Part shown: positions 48,888-56,212 of the stretch, piece by piece | Layout of the letters: every line of letters starts with the position of its first letter | Numbering within the stretch: position 1 is the stretch's first letter | DNA from: a virus | Reading direction: 5' to 3' (one strand) | Length of the DNA: 62,267 nt | Virus record (IMG/VR): IMGVR_UViG_3300023210_000034 | Span: 1-62,267 of that record | Translations under genes and position numbers: made by a program | The notes under the pieces: model-generated | The model's input: only the letters and a program-made list of their open reading frames with translations | Told to the model about the DNA's origin: nothing | Databases searched by the model: none

Positions 48888-49313
48888 TCATTCGTGCTTC
48901 TTCTTCTTCAAAGCTTTCCACATCTTCACACCCTGCAACTCATGCTGATACAAGTCATATGCGGCCTTGAGTTCAGGTGGAACCAATGTTTCTTCAGCCA
49001 GAACCTTCTTTAACACCACATCATAGGCATCTCTGGCGTCTTGTAATCTACTGTATTCTTGGTGAGTTCTATCATTAGGAGTGGTATCAGGGACAACACA
49101 CAACATCTTACACAGCTTCAATACCGTGGCCATTAGCTGAACATCTGGATTGGTTTCCGTCGAAAACGTGATATCTTGCTCTGTAATCACGAGACTGTTC
49201 GCTGTCATGTCGCAACCGTCCACCAGATAGGGGTCTTTGATCGCTGTCAATGACATCGAGCTACCCCATGGCTGCGTTGATGTTGATAGGAGATTGGTAT
49301 TAATTGTTGCCAT
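48888..49313 (-). CDS. Hypothetical protein, paralogue of the 49313 gene
   Basis: The start is at 49313 (MATINTNLLSTST), sharing TAATG with the upstream stop. The 141-residue protein ends LKAAYDLYQHELQGVKMWKALKKKK, which matches the end of the upstream gene (LKEVYDKYMETLQNLKNWEILK). The two are diverged tandem paralogues with different N-termini. Such pairs may be small structural or accessory virion proteins, but this is not shown. Confidence 0.55.
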   Translation of the reverse strand: MATINTNLLSTSTQPWGSSMSLTAIKDPYLVDGCDMTANSLVITEQDITFSTETNPDVQLMATVLKLCKMLCVVPDTTPNDRTHQEYSRLQDARDAYDVVLKKVLAEETLVPPELKAAYDLYQHELQGVKMWKALKKKKHE

Positions 49314-49762
49314 TATTCTTCCCCACGGTTCTTCTTTGCTGGGGCCTTCAGAATTTCCCAATTCTTGAGGTTCTGTAACGTCTCCATGTATTTGTCGTAC
49401 ACTTCTTTCAACATTGGATACTTTTCTTCAATGATGGTATCCCGACGTAGGATCAACAATGTTTCTTCGATATTCTTTAGACGTTCATTGATCTCTTCTA
49501 CCTCGACAAGAATAGTCTGCATGGTGCCAGTGTCGGTATTTGGCCACGTGTTGATGGTTGTCGTGCCATCATATGGCGACTTTGTGATACCCGTTCCCGG
49601 ATAAAGCGGGTTCGGGGTAGAACTATCCGTCCACTGGCCATTGAAATGGTTACGGTAGAAATCCGTAGCGGAAGTGTTGATGTTGGTGTCATCGGTAGAT
49701 ATGTTAATCGTTTTCAGTTTATCTAATAAATCTTGGTAGTCTGTGTCGTCCATTTTACTCAT
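49313..49762 (-). CDS. Hypothetical protein, paralogue of the 48888 gene
   Basis: The start is at 49762 (MSKMDDTDYQDLL), with AAAGGA six bases upstream. The 149-residue protein has a Thr/Asn/Pro-rich middle and a coiled-coil stretch (VEEINERLKNIEETLLILRRD). It ends with the LKxxYDxYxxxLQxxKxW motif shared with its neighbour. Function unknown. Confidence 0.55.
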   Translation of the reverse strand: MSKMDDTDYQDLLDKLKTINISTDDTNINTSATDFYRNHFNGQWTDSSTPNPLYPGTGITKSPYDGTTTINTWPNTDTGTMQTILVEVEEINERLKNIEETLLILRRDTIIEEKYPMLKEVYDKYMETLQNLKNWEILKAPAKKNRGEE

Positions 49763-49868
49763 CGGATTTCCTTTCGATATCACTCTCTACACAATCACCT
49801 GATTGTATCTCTATGATATGCAATACTTCTGTTTCACTGGTATTAATTAGTTGATGCCATTCATACAT
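49755..49868 (-). pseudogene. Cupin (mannose-6-phosphate isomerase-like) C-terminal remnant
   Basis: The 37-residue frame reads MYEWHQLINTSETEVLHIIE and ends in SDIERKSDE. It matches the last strands of type II mannose-6-phosphate isomerase cupins (EWHQL-NxT-xxVIEIQxG-xCxExDIERxxD). The metal-binding first half is absent. It lies just downstream of a cytidylyltransferase N-terminus and is probably the tail of the same former gene. Confidence 0.65.
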
Positions 49869-49947
49869 CATATGACATGACGGGGTTCATTTGCCGGTTG
49901 CTAATAATATCATGATACCAGTTGGTATATTTGTTGTTTATGAACAT
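49861..49947 (-). pseudogene. Homing endonuclease N-terminal remnant
   Basis: The 28-residue frame begins MFINNKYTNWYHDIISNRQ, the NKYTxWYxxII start typical of phage HNH-type homing endonucleases, and then ends. It has a perfect GGAGG before the ATG. Upstream is an inverted repeat (CCAAGGT and ACCTTGG) enclosing TATAAAATAC, which resembles the hairpin plus late-promoter leader of free-standing phage endonucleases. The catalytic domain is gone. Confidence 0.55.
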
Positions 49948-50033
49948 TTCGTGGTTCCTCCAAGGTCGTATTGTATTTTATACAACCTTGGATCAAAGCC
50001 ACCAGATACTACAACTATCTTATACGAGTCCAC
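49938..50033 (-). pseudogene. Cytidylyltransferase N-terminal remnant
   Basis: A GTG at 50033 opens a frame reading MDSYKIVVVSGGFDP. This is the first strand and nucleotide-binding turn of cytidylyltransferase-type enzymes, which normally continue with LHxGH. Here the match stops after FDP and the frame ends at 49938 with 16 unrelated residues. The break occurs exactly where the inverted repeat of the endonuclease leader begins. Confidence 0.6.
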
Positions 50034-50283
50034 CGTTCCACTCTTTCATGGTTGCGGCGTGAGCTTGTACCGCATTGGTATCGAAGTTCCAATTGCGATC
50101 ATCCCGTTTCCAATGGTTAGGGATTTTGTACTTGTTGACTGGATTCTTGAAACTTAAATAGTCCTTCCAGTTTTCCTTGTTGTGCTGATACATATCAGCT
50201 TCGTTAAATACTCTACCAAATCGAACACAAAACTTTGTGTATTCGTCCACGTCATAGAAAATTTTACTCGACTCTCGCTTCAT
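50020..50283 (-). CDS. Hypothetical protein, 87 residues
   Basis: The start is at 50283 (MKRESSKIFYDVDEY), seven bases after AAGGAG. The protein is rich in Asn, Lys and aromatic residues (NKENWKDYLSFKNPVNKYK) and probably soluble. It follows the sliding clamp gene. Its 3' end overlaps the cytidylyltransferase remnant. Function unknown. Confidence 0.6.
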   Translation of the reverse strand: MKRESSKIFYDVDEYTKFCVRFGRVFNEADMYQHNKENWKDYLSFKNPVNKYKIPNHWKRDDRNWNFDTNAVQAHAATMKEWNGGLV

Positions 50284-50293
50284 ATTGTGCTCC

Positions 50294-51031
50294 TTAAAGC
50301 GTTTGTTTTGGCAAATAGTAGGTGTACTCTGCAAACCCGCTATCGACCGTGATGCGCATTATTCCTCTTTGGGAAAATTGTATGCACATCTCATCCTCCA
50401 ATCTGAGAATGTTCAGGACTTGTTTTGTGTTCCAGTAGAATTCAGATGGGTACGATGTGCCCACCTGTTCCGCGAACTTAAACCGTCCTGCATTAGTGGC
50501 CTCGTCTCCGAAGCAAAAATATAGATCACCGTCTTCAACTTCACATCTAAACTTCTCCCCATCTGCAATATCCGCTTGCCATTTCATTTGATCGATGGCA
50601 TTGTCCTCTGGTATGATATTGATCTCGTATGACTTCGGCATCATTTTCTCGATCTCAATTCGTCCCATCTCATCCAAAATAACATGAGTTGTCTGGAGAC
50701 GATGATCGTTCTGAAATTCGCTAGTTGTCGTCTCAAAATGTAATGATGCAGGAGAGGACACTCCATTACGTTCACGTGATTCGATCTCAATAACACAGTT
50801 TTTCTTGTATGGTTCGATCTTAAGAAGATTCTGAATCTTTGGAAGGTTCGGGATACCAAATTCTCCGTGAAGAAGTGGCATTGTTCCATGTAGTACTGCC
50901 TTCAATACTACTTGGTGGTCATCGGTAACCCCTTCGATATACACGGTATCTTCCCGTGCATCGACCTTTACCCTGTCCATTAGCCCTAACATAGTTGTAT
51001 GTTTGACTAGATCATCTAGAAACGTCTTCAT
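50294..51031 (-). CDS. 45: Sliding clamp, T4 gp45-like
   Basis: The 245-residue protein has the length and two-fold strand-rich pattern of the T4 clamp. It ends with the recognisable block IMRITVDSGFAEYTYYLPKQTL. In T4 the trimeric gp45 clamp tethers the DNA polymerase and is also needed for late transcription. The gene lies directly downstream of the polymerase gene, with its own promoter at 51049-51077 and AGGAG before the start. Confidence 0.85.
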   Translation of the reverse strand: MKTFLDDLVKHTTMLGLMDRVKVDAREDTVYIEGVTDDHQVVLKAVLHGTMPLLHGEFGIPNLPKIQNLLKIEPYKKNCVIEIESRERNGVSSPASLHFETTTSEFQNDHRLQTTHVILDEMGRIEIEKMMPKSYEINIIPEDNAIDQMKWQADIADGEKFRCEVEDGDLYFCFGDEATNAGRFKFAEQVGTSYPSEFYWNTKQVLNILRLEDEMCIQFSQRGIMRITVDSGFAEYTYYLPKQTL

Positions 51032-51048
51032 GTATTCTCCTACTATTA

Positions 51049-51077
51049 ATTGTACCTGAAACTTGCATGTAATACAA
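51049..51077 (-). promoter_or_regulatory. Promoter for the sliding clamp gene
   Basis: TTGTAT (51072-51077) and TACAAT (51049-51054) are separated by 17 bases in the 48-bp gap between the polymerase stop and the clamp start. The -10 box lies 17 bases before the start codon. Confidence 0.6.
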
Positions 51078-51079
51078 GT

Positions 51080-53788
51080 TTATTTTGTAATTGTGAAAAA
51101 GGTATTGAATGCGGTGGTGATGTCGGTAGCGGTCCTTAATTCCCACTCCAAGATACCAAGCAGGTTGTCAACTTTCTTGCCAACAATTGCTTCTTCCATC
51201 GCTGCGTCATCGAACGGTAATTCAGTGAACCATTCCGGCAAACGCTTTTCATCAATGGGATATCCAATTCTCTCGTAGCCTAAAGAATTTGGTCTAAGCT
51301 GACATACAATGGTTTTCTGCCCATCAACAATTCCCATGCTGTGTTGATCACCATTGAATTCTTTCAAGCTATTCCAGTGCCATGCTGCGCGAACGTGACC
51401 GGGCATATTGGATTTGCCGTGGTGGATTTCATGATGAGTATATCTGGTGAGATTGTTAACTCGTTTCGGTGTACCCTTTTCCCACGGCTGCAAATTGTGG
51501 AACTCAGTCTTGAATGCAACGATCTTATCAACAATGCTCTCTCTTGATTTACCATCCAATAGATCAGTCAAAATGTCACCCAAGAACACCTGAACCTTCG
51601 CTGGGGTATCCGACCGTTTCAAGTCCAAGCCCATAGCTTTCAGTTTAGGGGTATTCAATCGTTTGCCTTCATAATCATAGATGGACAATGCGTAGCGTTT
51701 CTTCTTGATAAACAACCCACGAGAAGCCACCATCTCACGACCACCCTTGATGATTGCACCAAGTTCTTCGGGACACTTAAAGGCTTTAGCCATGAAAGCA
51801 GGGAAGGAGTCGTTGACCGAATCAGATAATGCATCGTACAGTTCAACAACATTGCTGTTTGTCCAATGAATGTCACCGGCCTCGATCTGTTTAGCCAGAA
51901 CCTTATCACCACTGAAATACACCGAGTCAGTATCGCCGTAAATGATAGATTCACCTAAGTGATCATATTCGCCCGTTAACGTTTCGTTAACATATGCAGA
52001 CATGTGTTTGGTGATACATCTTCCCGTTAGAGTAGTACTTTGTCCAAGACGTTGATCATAAAATCTACACCATTGGTTCAACAAAGCGCCGTATAAACTG
52101 TTCAAGTTAATCTTCTTCACATGTTGACGCTTATCCCAAAATGATATTTCTTCTGGATCGGTGGCGGCATACATTTTCTTCTGTAGTTCTTTACGTTCAG
52201 CGTACCATTTCCGAAGTAACCCCGGAATGATTGCTTCGTGCTCGGTATCAAACAAGGTACCGTTTGCGCTAAGACACAAAAAGTTCTCTGTATTGAATAC
52301 CATATTATATACTTCGGCAGCACTATTGGTTGATATTTCACCATCGAACCATTCAATTTGGATCATAGTGTCGGTCTCTTGGTTCATTACTGCTTGGTAT
52401 TCCAATGATCCGAACACGCCTTCCCATGCTGCAGCAAATGACATTCCCTTCTTGGGTTTGCCCTTTACCATCGTAGGAGCCATTTTATCGGCAATCATTT
52501 GATCGGTCATGGTGGGGATTAGTTGCCCCTTCAATGTTTCCGGTGCCATATTCAATGCACGAATAGCACTTGGGTACAATGAGTTGATATCGATTGAGCC
52601 AATCTGTTCATGTATTCCGCGTTTGGGTGGCGCTACGTATGCACCCGCCGCACGATTGGCTTCAGCCCTCGCTTCGGCTTCTTCCTCGGTCTCATTGAAA
52701 TTGCGTTCGGCTTTGTTCTGAACCACTAGTCCTTGAGCGTGTGCTTCATTGATGATGCCCTGCTCGGTCACGGCAACAGCACCCATCGTCGTTGGGATTA
52801 ATACGGTGTTAGCGTGAGCCAGTGCGTTCGCCAGATCGATAAACTTGTTGCGTTCATCAATACGAAATAACAGCATAGCATCCTGTAAACTGTATTCAAC
52901 AAACTTTCGGAAGTCATTGTTGTACAGTTGATCCAATGTGCCTTCGTATTCCACTTTCTTCTCGCCAAGTTCATACTCGGCAATAGCGTCCAACGAATAC
53001 GAGTGCATTTCGTGGTATGTGTACTTTTCGTACAAGTTCATGTAATCCAGATGGATACGACCAACTAGATCATAGGTAAGTTGTTCCGCACCGTATTTTT
53101 CAAATACTCGCTTCTTGGGCTGCTCGTTCCATAAACAAAACTCGTTCATGCGGGTTTCGCCAAATAACCACTTTACTCGGTGGAGCATGTATGGAATATC
53201 ATACGTGGTTGAATTCCAACCAGACAATACATCCGCATCTTGAATGATTCCAATGAAGGTAGATAACATCTCTTCTTCACTATCGAACAGAGTCACGCCT
53301 TTGAGGTCTTCGACTTCTCGTTCGGCTTCTTCCATTGTCATACCCTCGGGAGGTATCGCGTATGCTATAAGTTCATTAGACCAATCCAGATAACAACTGA
53401 TAGCTGTGATCTTATTGAACGCTTCTTCGGTACTACTATAGCCACGAACTTTATCGAAATCTGTCTCGATATCGAAGAAGCAGGTATGTAATTTTGGAAT
53501 CTCGGCGTCTAGATATTCTGTAGACAAACATTTAGCCACGGGTCTGATGTCAGATTCCCATAGGTTTTTGTGTTCGTGCTTGTACTTCTTCTTTTTGAAG
53601 TCAGCTAAATCTTTGCAGTTCACTTTGGTTACACGTGTACCGTAAGTAGTAGTACAGTCACCATTAGGATTAGTGAAGTAGAACTGGTAAATGGCCGGGT
53701 ATTCTTTGAATACTCGTTTACCATCTACCCGTTCCACGACTTTAATCACTTCGTTGAACATACCGCCTTGTATTGCATCAACGTACAT
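51080..53788 (-). CDS. 43: Family B DNA polymerase, T4 gp43-like
   Basis: The 902-residue protein has the 3'-5' exonuclease motif CFFDIETDF (Asp106, Glu108). The polymerase motif A is DINSLYPSAIR (near 403), motif B region KKINLNSLYGAL, and motif C YGDTDSVYF (near 618). The length equals that of T4 gp43 and no intein or split is present. It ends VTKVNTxFxTITK-like (FNTFFTITK), which may be the clamp-binding tail. It is the replicative polymerase. Confidence 0.97.
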   Translation of the reverse strand: MYVDAIQGGMFNEVIKVVERVDGKRVFKEYPAIYQFYFTNPNGDCTTTYGTRVTKVNCKDLADFKKKKYKHEHKNLWESDIRPVAKCLSTEYLDAEIPKLHTCFFDIETDFDKVRGYSSTEEAFNKITAISCYLDWSNELIAYAIPPEGMTMEEAEREVEDLKGVTLFDSEEEMLSTFIGIIQDADVLSGWNSTTYDIPYMLHRVKWLFGETRMNEFCLWNEQPKKRVFEKYGAEQLTYDLVGRIHLDYMNLYEKYTYHEMHSYSLDAIAEYELGEKKVEYEGTLDQLYNNDFRKFVEYSLQDAMLLFRIDERNKFIDLANALAHANTVLIPTTMGAVAVTEQGIINEAHAQGLVVQNKAERNFNETEEEAEARAEANRAAGAYVAPPKRGIHEQIGSIDINSLYPSAIRALNMAPETLKGQLIPTMTDQMIADKMAPTMVKGKPKKGMSFAAAWEGVFGSLEYQAVMNQETDTMIQIEWFDGEISTNSAAEVYNMVFNTENFLCLSANGTLFDTEHEAIIPGLLRKWYAERKELQKKMYAATDPEEISFWDKRQHVKKINLNSLYGALLNQWCRFYDQRLGQSTTLTGRCITKHMSAYVNETLTGEYDHLGESIIYGDTDSVYFSGDKVLAKQIEAGDIHWTNSNVVELYDALSDSVNDSFPAFMAKAFKCPEELGAIIKGGREMVASRGLFIKKKRYALSIYDYEGKRLNTPKLKAMGLDLKRSDTPAKVQVFLGDILTDLLDGKSRESIVDKIVAFKTEFHNLQPWEKGTPKRVNNLTRYTHHEIHHGKSNMPGHVRAAWHWNSLKEFNGDQHSMGIVDGQKTIVCQLRPNSLGYERIGYPIDEKRLPEWFTELPFDDAAMEEAIVGKKVDNLLGILEWELRTATDITTAFNTFFTITK

Positions 53789-53791
53789 GTA

Positions 53792-54049
53792 TTAAATTTT
53801 ACCAGTGGTTGCTAGAATTGATTCCAATAGTTCGTAATCACTTGTTTGATCACCGAAGTCGCCTCTGTGGGCTACCTTGATGGCTTTATTCAAAACACTT
53901 GCTTTGATTTCTAGTTCTTTTGCAATCGCCGCGACAGTATCTTTCAACCCGCCTTGCATTGTTTCAACTTCTTGCAAAACTGTCATACCCTCGGTTAGTA
54001 GTTGGGTTAGTTTTGCTTTCTCTTCTTGTCCGAAAACTCTATCACTCAT
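53792..54049 (-). CDS. dsbA: DsbA-like double-stranded DNA-binding protein
   Basis: The 85-residue protein has EEKAKLTQLLTEGMTVLQEVETMQGGLKDTVAAIAKELEIKASVLNKAIK. This follows the T4 DsbA pattern (EGxxxLQE-xxxxGGLxDTVxAIAxELxIKxxxLxKAIK). DsbA binds DNA near late promoters in T4. It has TAAGGAG before the start and lies three bases upstream of the polymerase gene. Confidence 0.8.
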   Translation of the reverse strand: MSDRVFGQEEKAKLTQLLTEGMTVLQEVETMQGGLKDTVAAIAKELEIKASVLNKAIKVAHRGDFGDQTSDYELLESILATTGKI

Positions 54050-54073
54050 GTTGTATCTCCTTACTGTAGATAC

Positions 54074-54103
54074 ATTATATTATAAATCGTTGTCTGGAGT
54101 CTA
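54074..54103 (-). promoter_or_regulatory. Probable promoter for dsbA and the polymerase gene
   Basis: TATAAT (54074-54079) has a weak TAGACT (54098-54103) 18 bases upstream on the minus strand. A second overlapping TATAAT is present at 54079-54084. The lone good -10 boxes suggest activator-dependent (middle-type) or weak transcription. Confidence 0.45.
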
Positions 54104-54108
54104 GTTTT

Positions 54109-54756
54109 TTATTGACCTAATACGCCAGCGAACAAACCATTCAATGCTTGGATGAATGATACCTTGTCGTGGCCCATGCGCATAGCCATTGCTCTGGCTA
54201 AATCTTCATCGAAACCCTTCTTGAGAAGTTTGGCAGTGGTTTGATCGATGTTGCGTTGGGTGTATAAATCTTGGGTTTTCCGTTCAGCATCGTTCTCTTG
54301 ATCGGTGCCTTTCCAGAAATCCTTGAAACTTTCGTTTGTGTCGGCTTCACTCATTGGCGCTTTACATTGGAAACATTGCTCATCATACACCACATTATCG
54401 GCACCACACTGTTGGCATGGTTTCATCTTTGGTTCATAATCGCTTTTATCAGCACCAACCAATCTATGACTGAATGGATGCTCTTGGTATGGATCGCCTG
54501 TTGCTGGAGATGCCGCCTCATGGCCTTTGACCTGTGCACCGGGTGCTGGACCCTGTTGTGCTTCGACTACATGTCGTTCTGGATTAACAGAATGGAAGCC
54601 TGCGAGAATATTGCGCATTGCCTGCTGATCCATTGATCCAGCACCTGTTGTTGGTGCAGGTCCAGCGGTGCCGGTCTCGCGATTTGTTACTCGTTGGTTG
54701 TTATCGATTTGGCTTAGTTTACCAAGGATATTGGCTAATTCATTATCTGCGGCCAT
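54109..54756 (-). CDS. Hypothetical protein with zinc ribbon
   Basis: The 215-residue protein has a helical start (ELANILGKLSQI), a Gly/Pro/Gln-rich linker, and CQQCGADNVVYDEQCFQCKA, a four-cysteine zinc ribbon near residues 115-135. A helical C-terminus follows (DEDLARAMAMRMGHDKVSFIQALNGLF). The start motif recurs in the next gene upstream (KELLGKLAILNE). It may be a small virion or capsid-associated protein. Function unknown. Confidence 0.55.
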   Translation of the reverse strand: MAADNELANILGKLSQIDNNQRVTNRETGTAGPAPTTGAGSMDQQAMRNILAGFHSVNPERHVVEAQQGPAPGAQVKGHEAASPATGDPYQEHPFSHRLVGADKSDYEPKMKPCQQCGADNVVYDEQCFQCKAPMSEADTNESFKDFWKGTDQENDAERKTQDLYTQRNIDQTTAKLLKKGFDEDLARAMAMRMGHDKVSFIQALNGLFAGVLGQ

Positions 54757-55567
54757 GTTGACTCTTTCTCTCGTTTAATTCGGATTCGAACGCCTGTTTG
54801 ATTGCTTGGAGCACATCGGCGTCTTGTAGTAATTCGTGCTTGCTTGATACCCAATCTACAAAATCTTGTTGTTCCATCGGCCAAACATCTGAGTTGATAA
54901 CATCTTTTGCTGTTTCAACTGCGGCCTCGTACTCTTGGTCCATTTCGTCGTCGGTTGGATCATTATCGTATGGGCTAATCATTCCACCACGATATGGGTC
55001 GGCTTCTTTGAATTGCATGTACGTTCCTTCATGAACTTCATGGCGCTTCTCCATCCGTTGAATTCTGGCTGAATTAACGTTGTTGAAATACGCAGTCTTT
55101 TCTTGGTCGGATAGTGCGGCGATACTTTCTTTAACACGTTGGAATGATTCCGGTAGCTTGTTTTTATACAATGGATTGCCGTGTTTTGCCTTGTAGTTGT
55201 CAATCGCATCCTGATTATGATCAACTGGTTTCTTATGTTTTCGTTCCTGCCGATTTATCTCTCGTTCAACATCGATGCGATCTCTTGACATTTGATGATC
55301 GTGAGCATTCTTTTCTGAATGTGGTTTATCAGGATCGTGTTGATGATCCTGTGGTCTAGCGAATTTCGAGACGCCTTCGCCAACATCTTTTGGTTTCATG
55401 GCTTTATTCCATTTCTCACTACCACCAGATTTACCAGCATCATAAGCAAGCATTCCGCCTTTATCTTTGTGACCGTAATCGGCACCATTGGCACCAATCA
55501 CGTGACCGCGATTATCAATTTGATAACTCTCGTTCAGTATAGCTAATTTACCAAGCAGTTCTTTCAT
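54743..55567 (-). CDS. His/Lys-rich hypothetical protein, 274 residues
   Basis: The protein begins MKELLGKLAILNESYQIDN. It has a hydrophilic His/Asp/Lys-rich middle (DHQHDPDKPHSEKNAHDHQM) and an acidic helical C-terminus (DDEMDQEYEAAVETAKDVI). Disorder is likely in the middle. It overlaps the zinc-ribbon gene by 14 bases and shares the LGKLxxL start with it. No family is recognised. Confidence 0.55.
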   Translation of the reverse strand: MKELLGKLAILNESYQIDNRGHVIGANGADYGHKDKGGMLAYDAGKSGGSEKWNKAMKPKDVGEGVSKFARPQDHQHDPDKPHSEKNAHDHQMSRDRIDVEREINRQERKHKKPVDHNQDAIDNYKAKHGNPLYKNKLPESFQRVKESIAALSDQEKTAYFNNVNSARIQRMEKRHEVHEGTYMQFKEADPYRGGMISPYDNDPTDDEMDQEYEAAVETAKDVINSDVWPMEQQDFVDWVSSKHELLQDADVLQAIKQAFESELNERKSQHGRR

Positions 55568-55576
55568 CGTGTTTCC

Positions 55577-56212
55577 TTAGAGTGCTGAGTTCAGAACTTC
55601 CATTACAGCTTCCCAAATATCTTCTGCTTGGAAACCTGTTTCGAGTTTAAGATCAGACTCGTTCAGAGATTTGATCATGTCTTGTTCTGTGACATGTGCA
55701 GAAGCACGAACTGTGCTTAGATTTTCAGCTACTGTATGAAGAACATATGCTTTCTGTTGATCATGTGCCAACATCTCTTCAGAAGCTTCGCGTAGAACAG
55801 CTACAACTTGTGACAGTTTATAACCAAATTCTTCACTCAAAGAACGACTTTCGTTCTCAACTTCGCTGATCTTATCTTCAAATGATGGGGATAGTTCTGC
55901 CATTCCGTGATCAACATCGGACATTCCGGAGTGACCGAGGTCATCTCCGTCTTCTTTTGTCATGGTCAGGGTATCACCCGGCTCCATATCTTCTGCAAAA
56001 CGCTCGGCATTACGACGAGCTTTCTCGATTGTTTTAGCGAAATCGCCGTGCAATGTTTTACCAGAGTTAGTAACTGCTACCCAATAACCGGGAATACGAG
56101 TACCTTCTTTGATTACTTTCCCGCCGCGCTTTCCTCTTGATTCTGTAATAACTGGCTTTTCGGCTGATGTTACGACATTGATTAGATTTTTAAAGTTATC
56201 TCTTTGATCCAT
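55577..56212 (-). CDS. Hypothetical protein, 211 residues
   Basis: The start is at 56212 (MDQRDNFKNLINVV), with AAAGGA upstream. A short domain (GGKVIKEGTRIPGYWVAVTNSGKTLHGDFAKTIEKARRNAERFA) resembles a part near the C-terminus of the 1255-residue neighbour (GYWMDNRDSNSGKSHFNSIKAVKDYI). The C-terminal half is helical and acidic. It overlaps the large gene by 17 bases. Function unknown. Confidence 0.55.
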   Translation of the reverse strand: MDQRDNFKNLINVVTSAEKPVITESRGKRGGKVIKEGTRIPGYWVAVTNSGKTLHGDFAKTIEKARRNAERFAEDMEPGDTLTMTKEDGDDLGHSGMSDVDHGMAELSPSFEDKISEVENESRSLSEEFGYKLSQVVAVLREASEEMLAHDQQKAYVLHTVAENLSTVRASAHVTEQDMIKSLNESDLKLETGFQAEDIWEAVMEVLNSAL

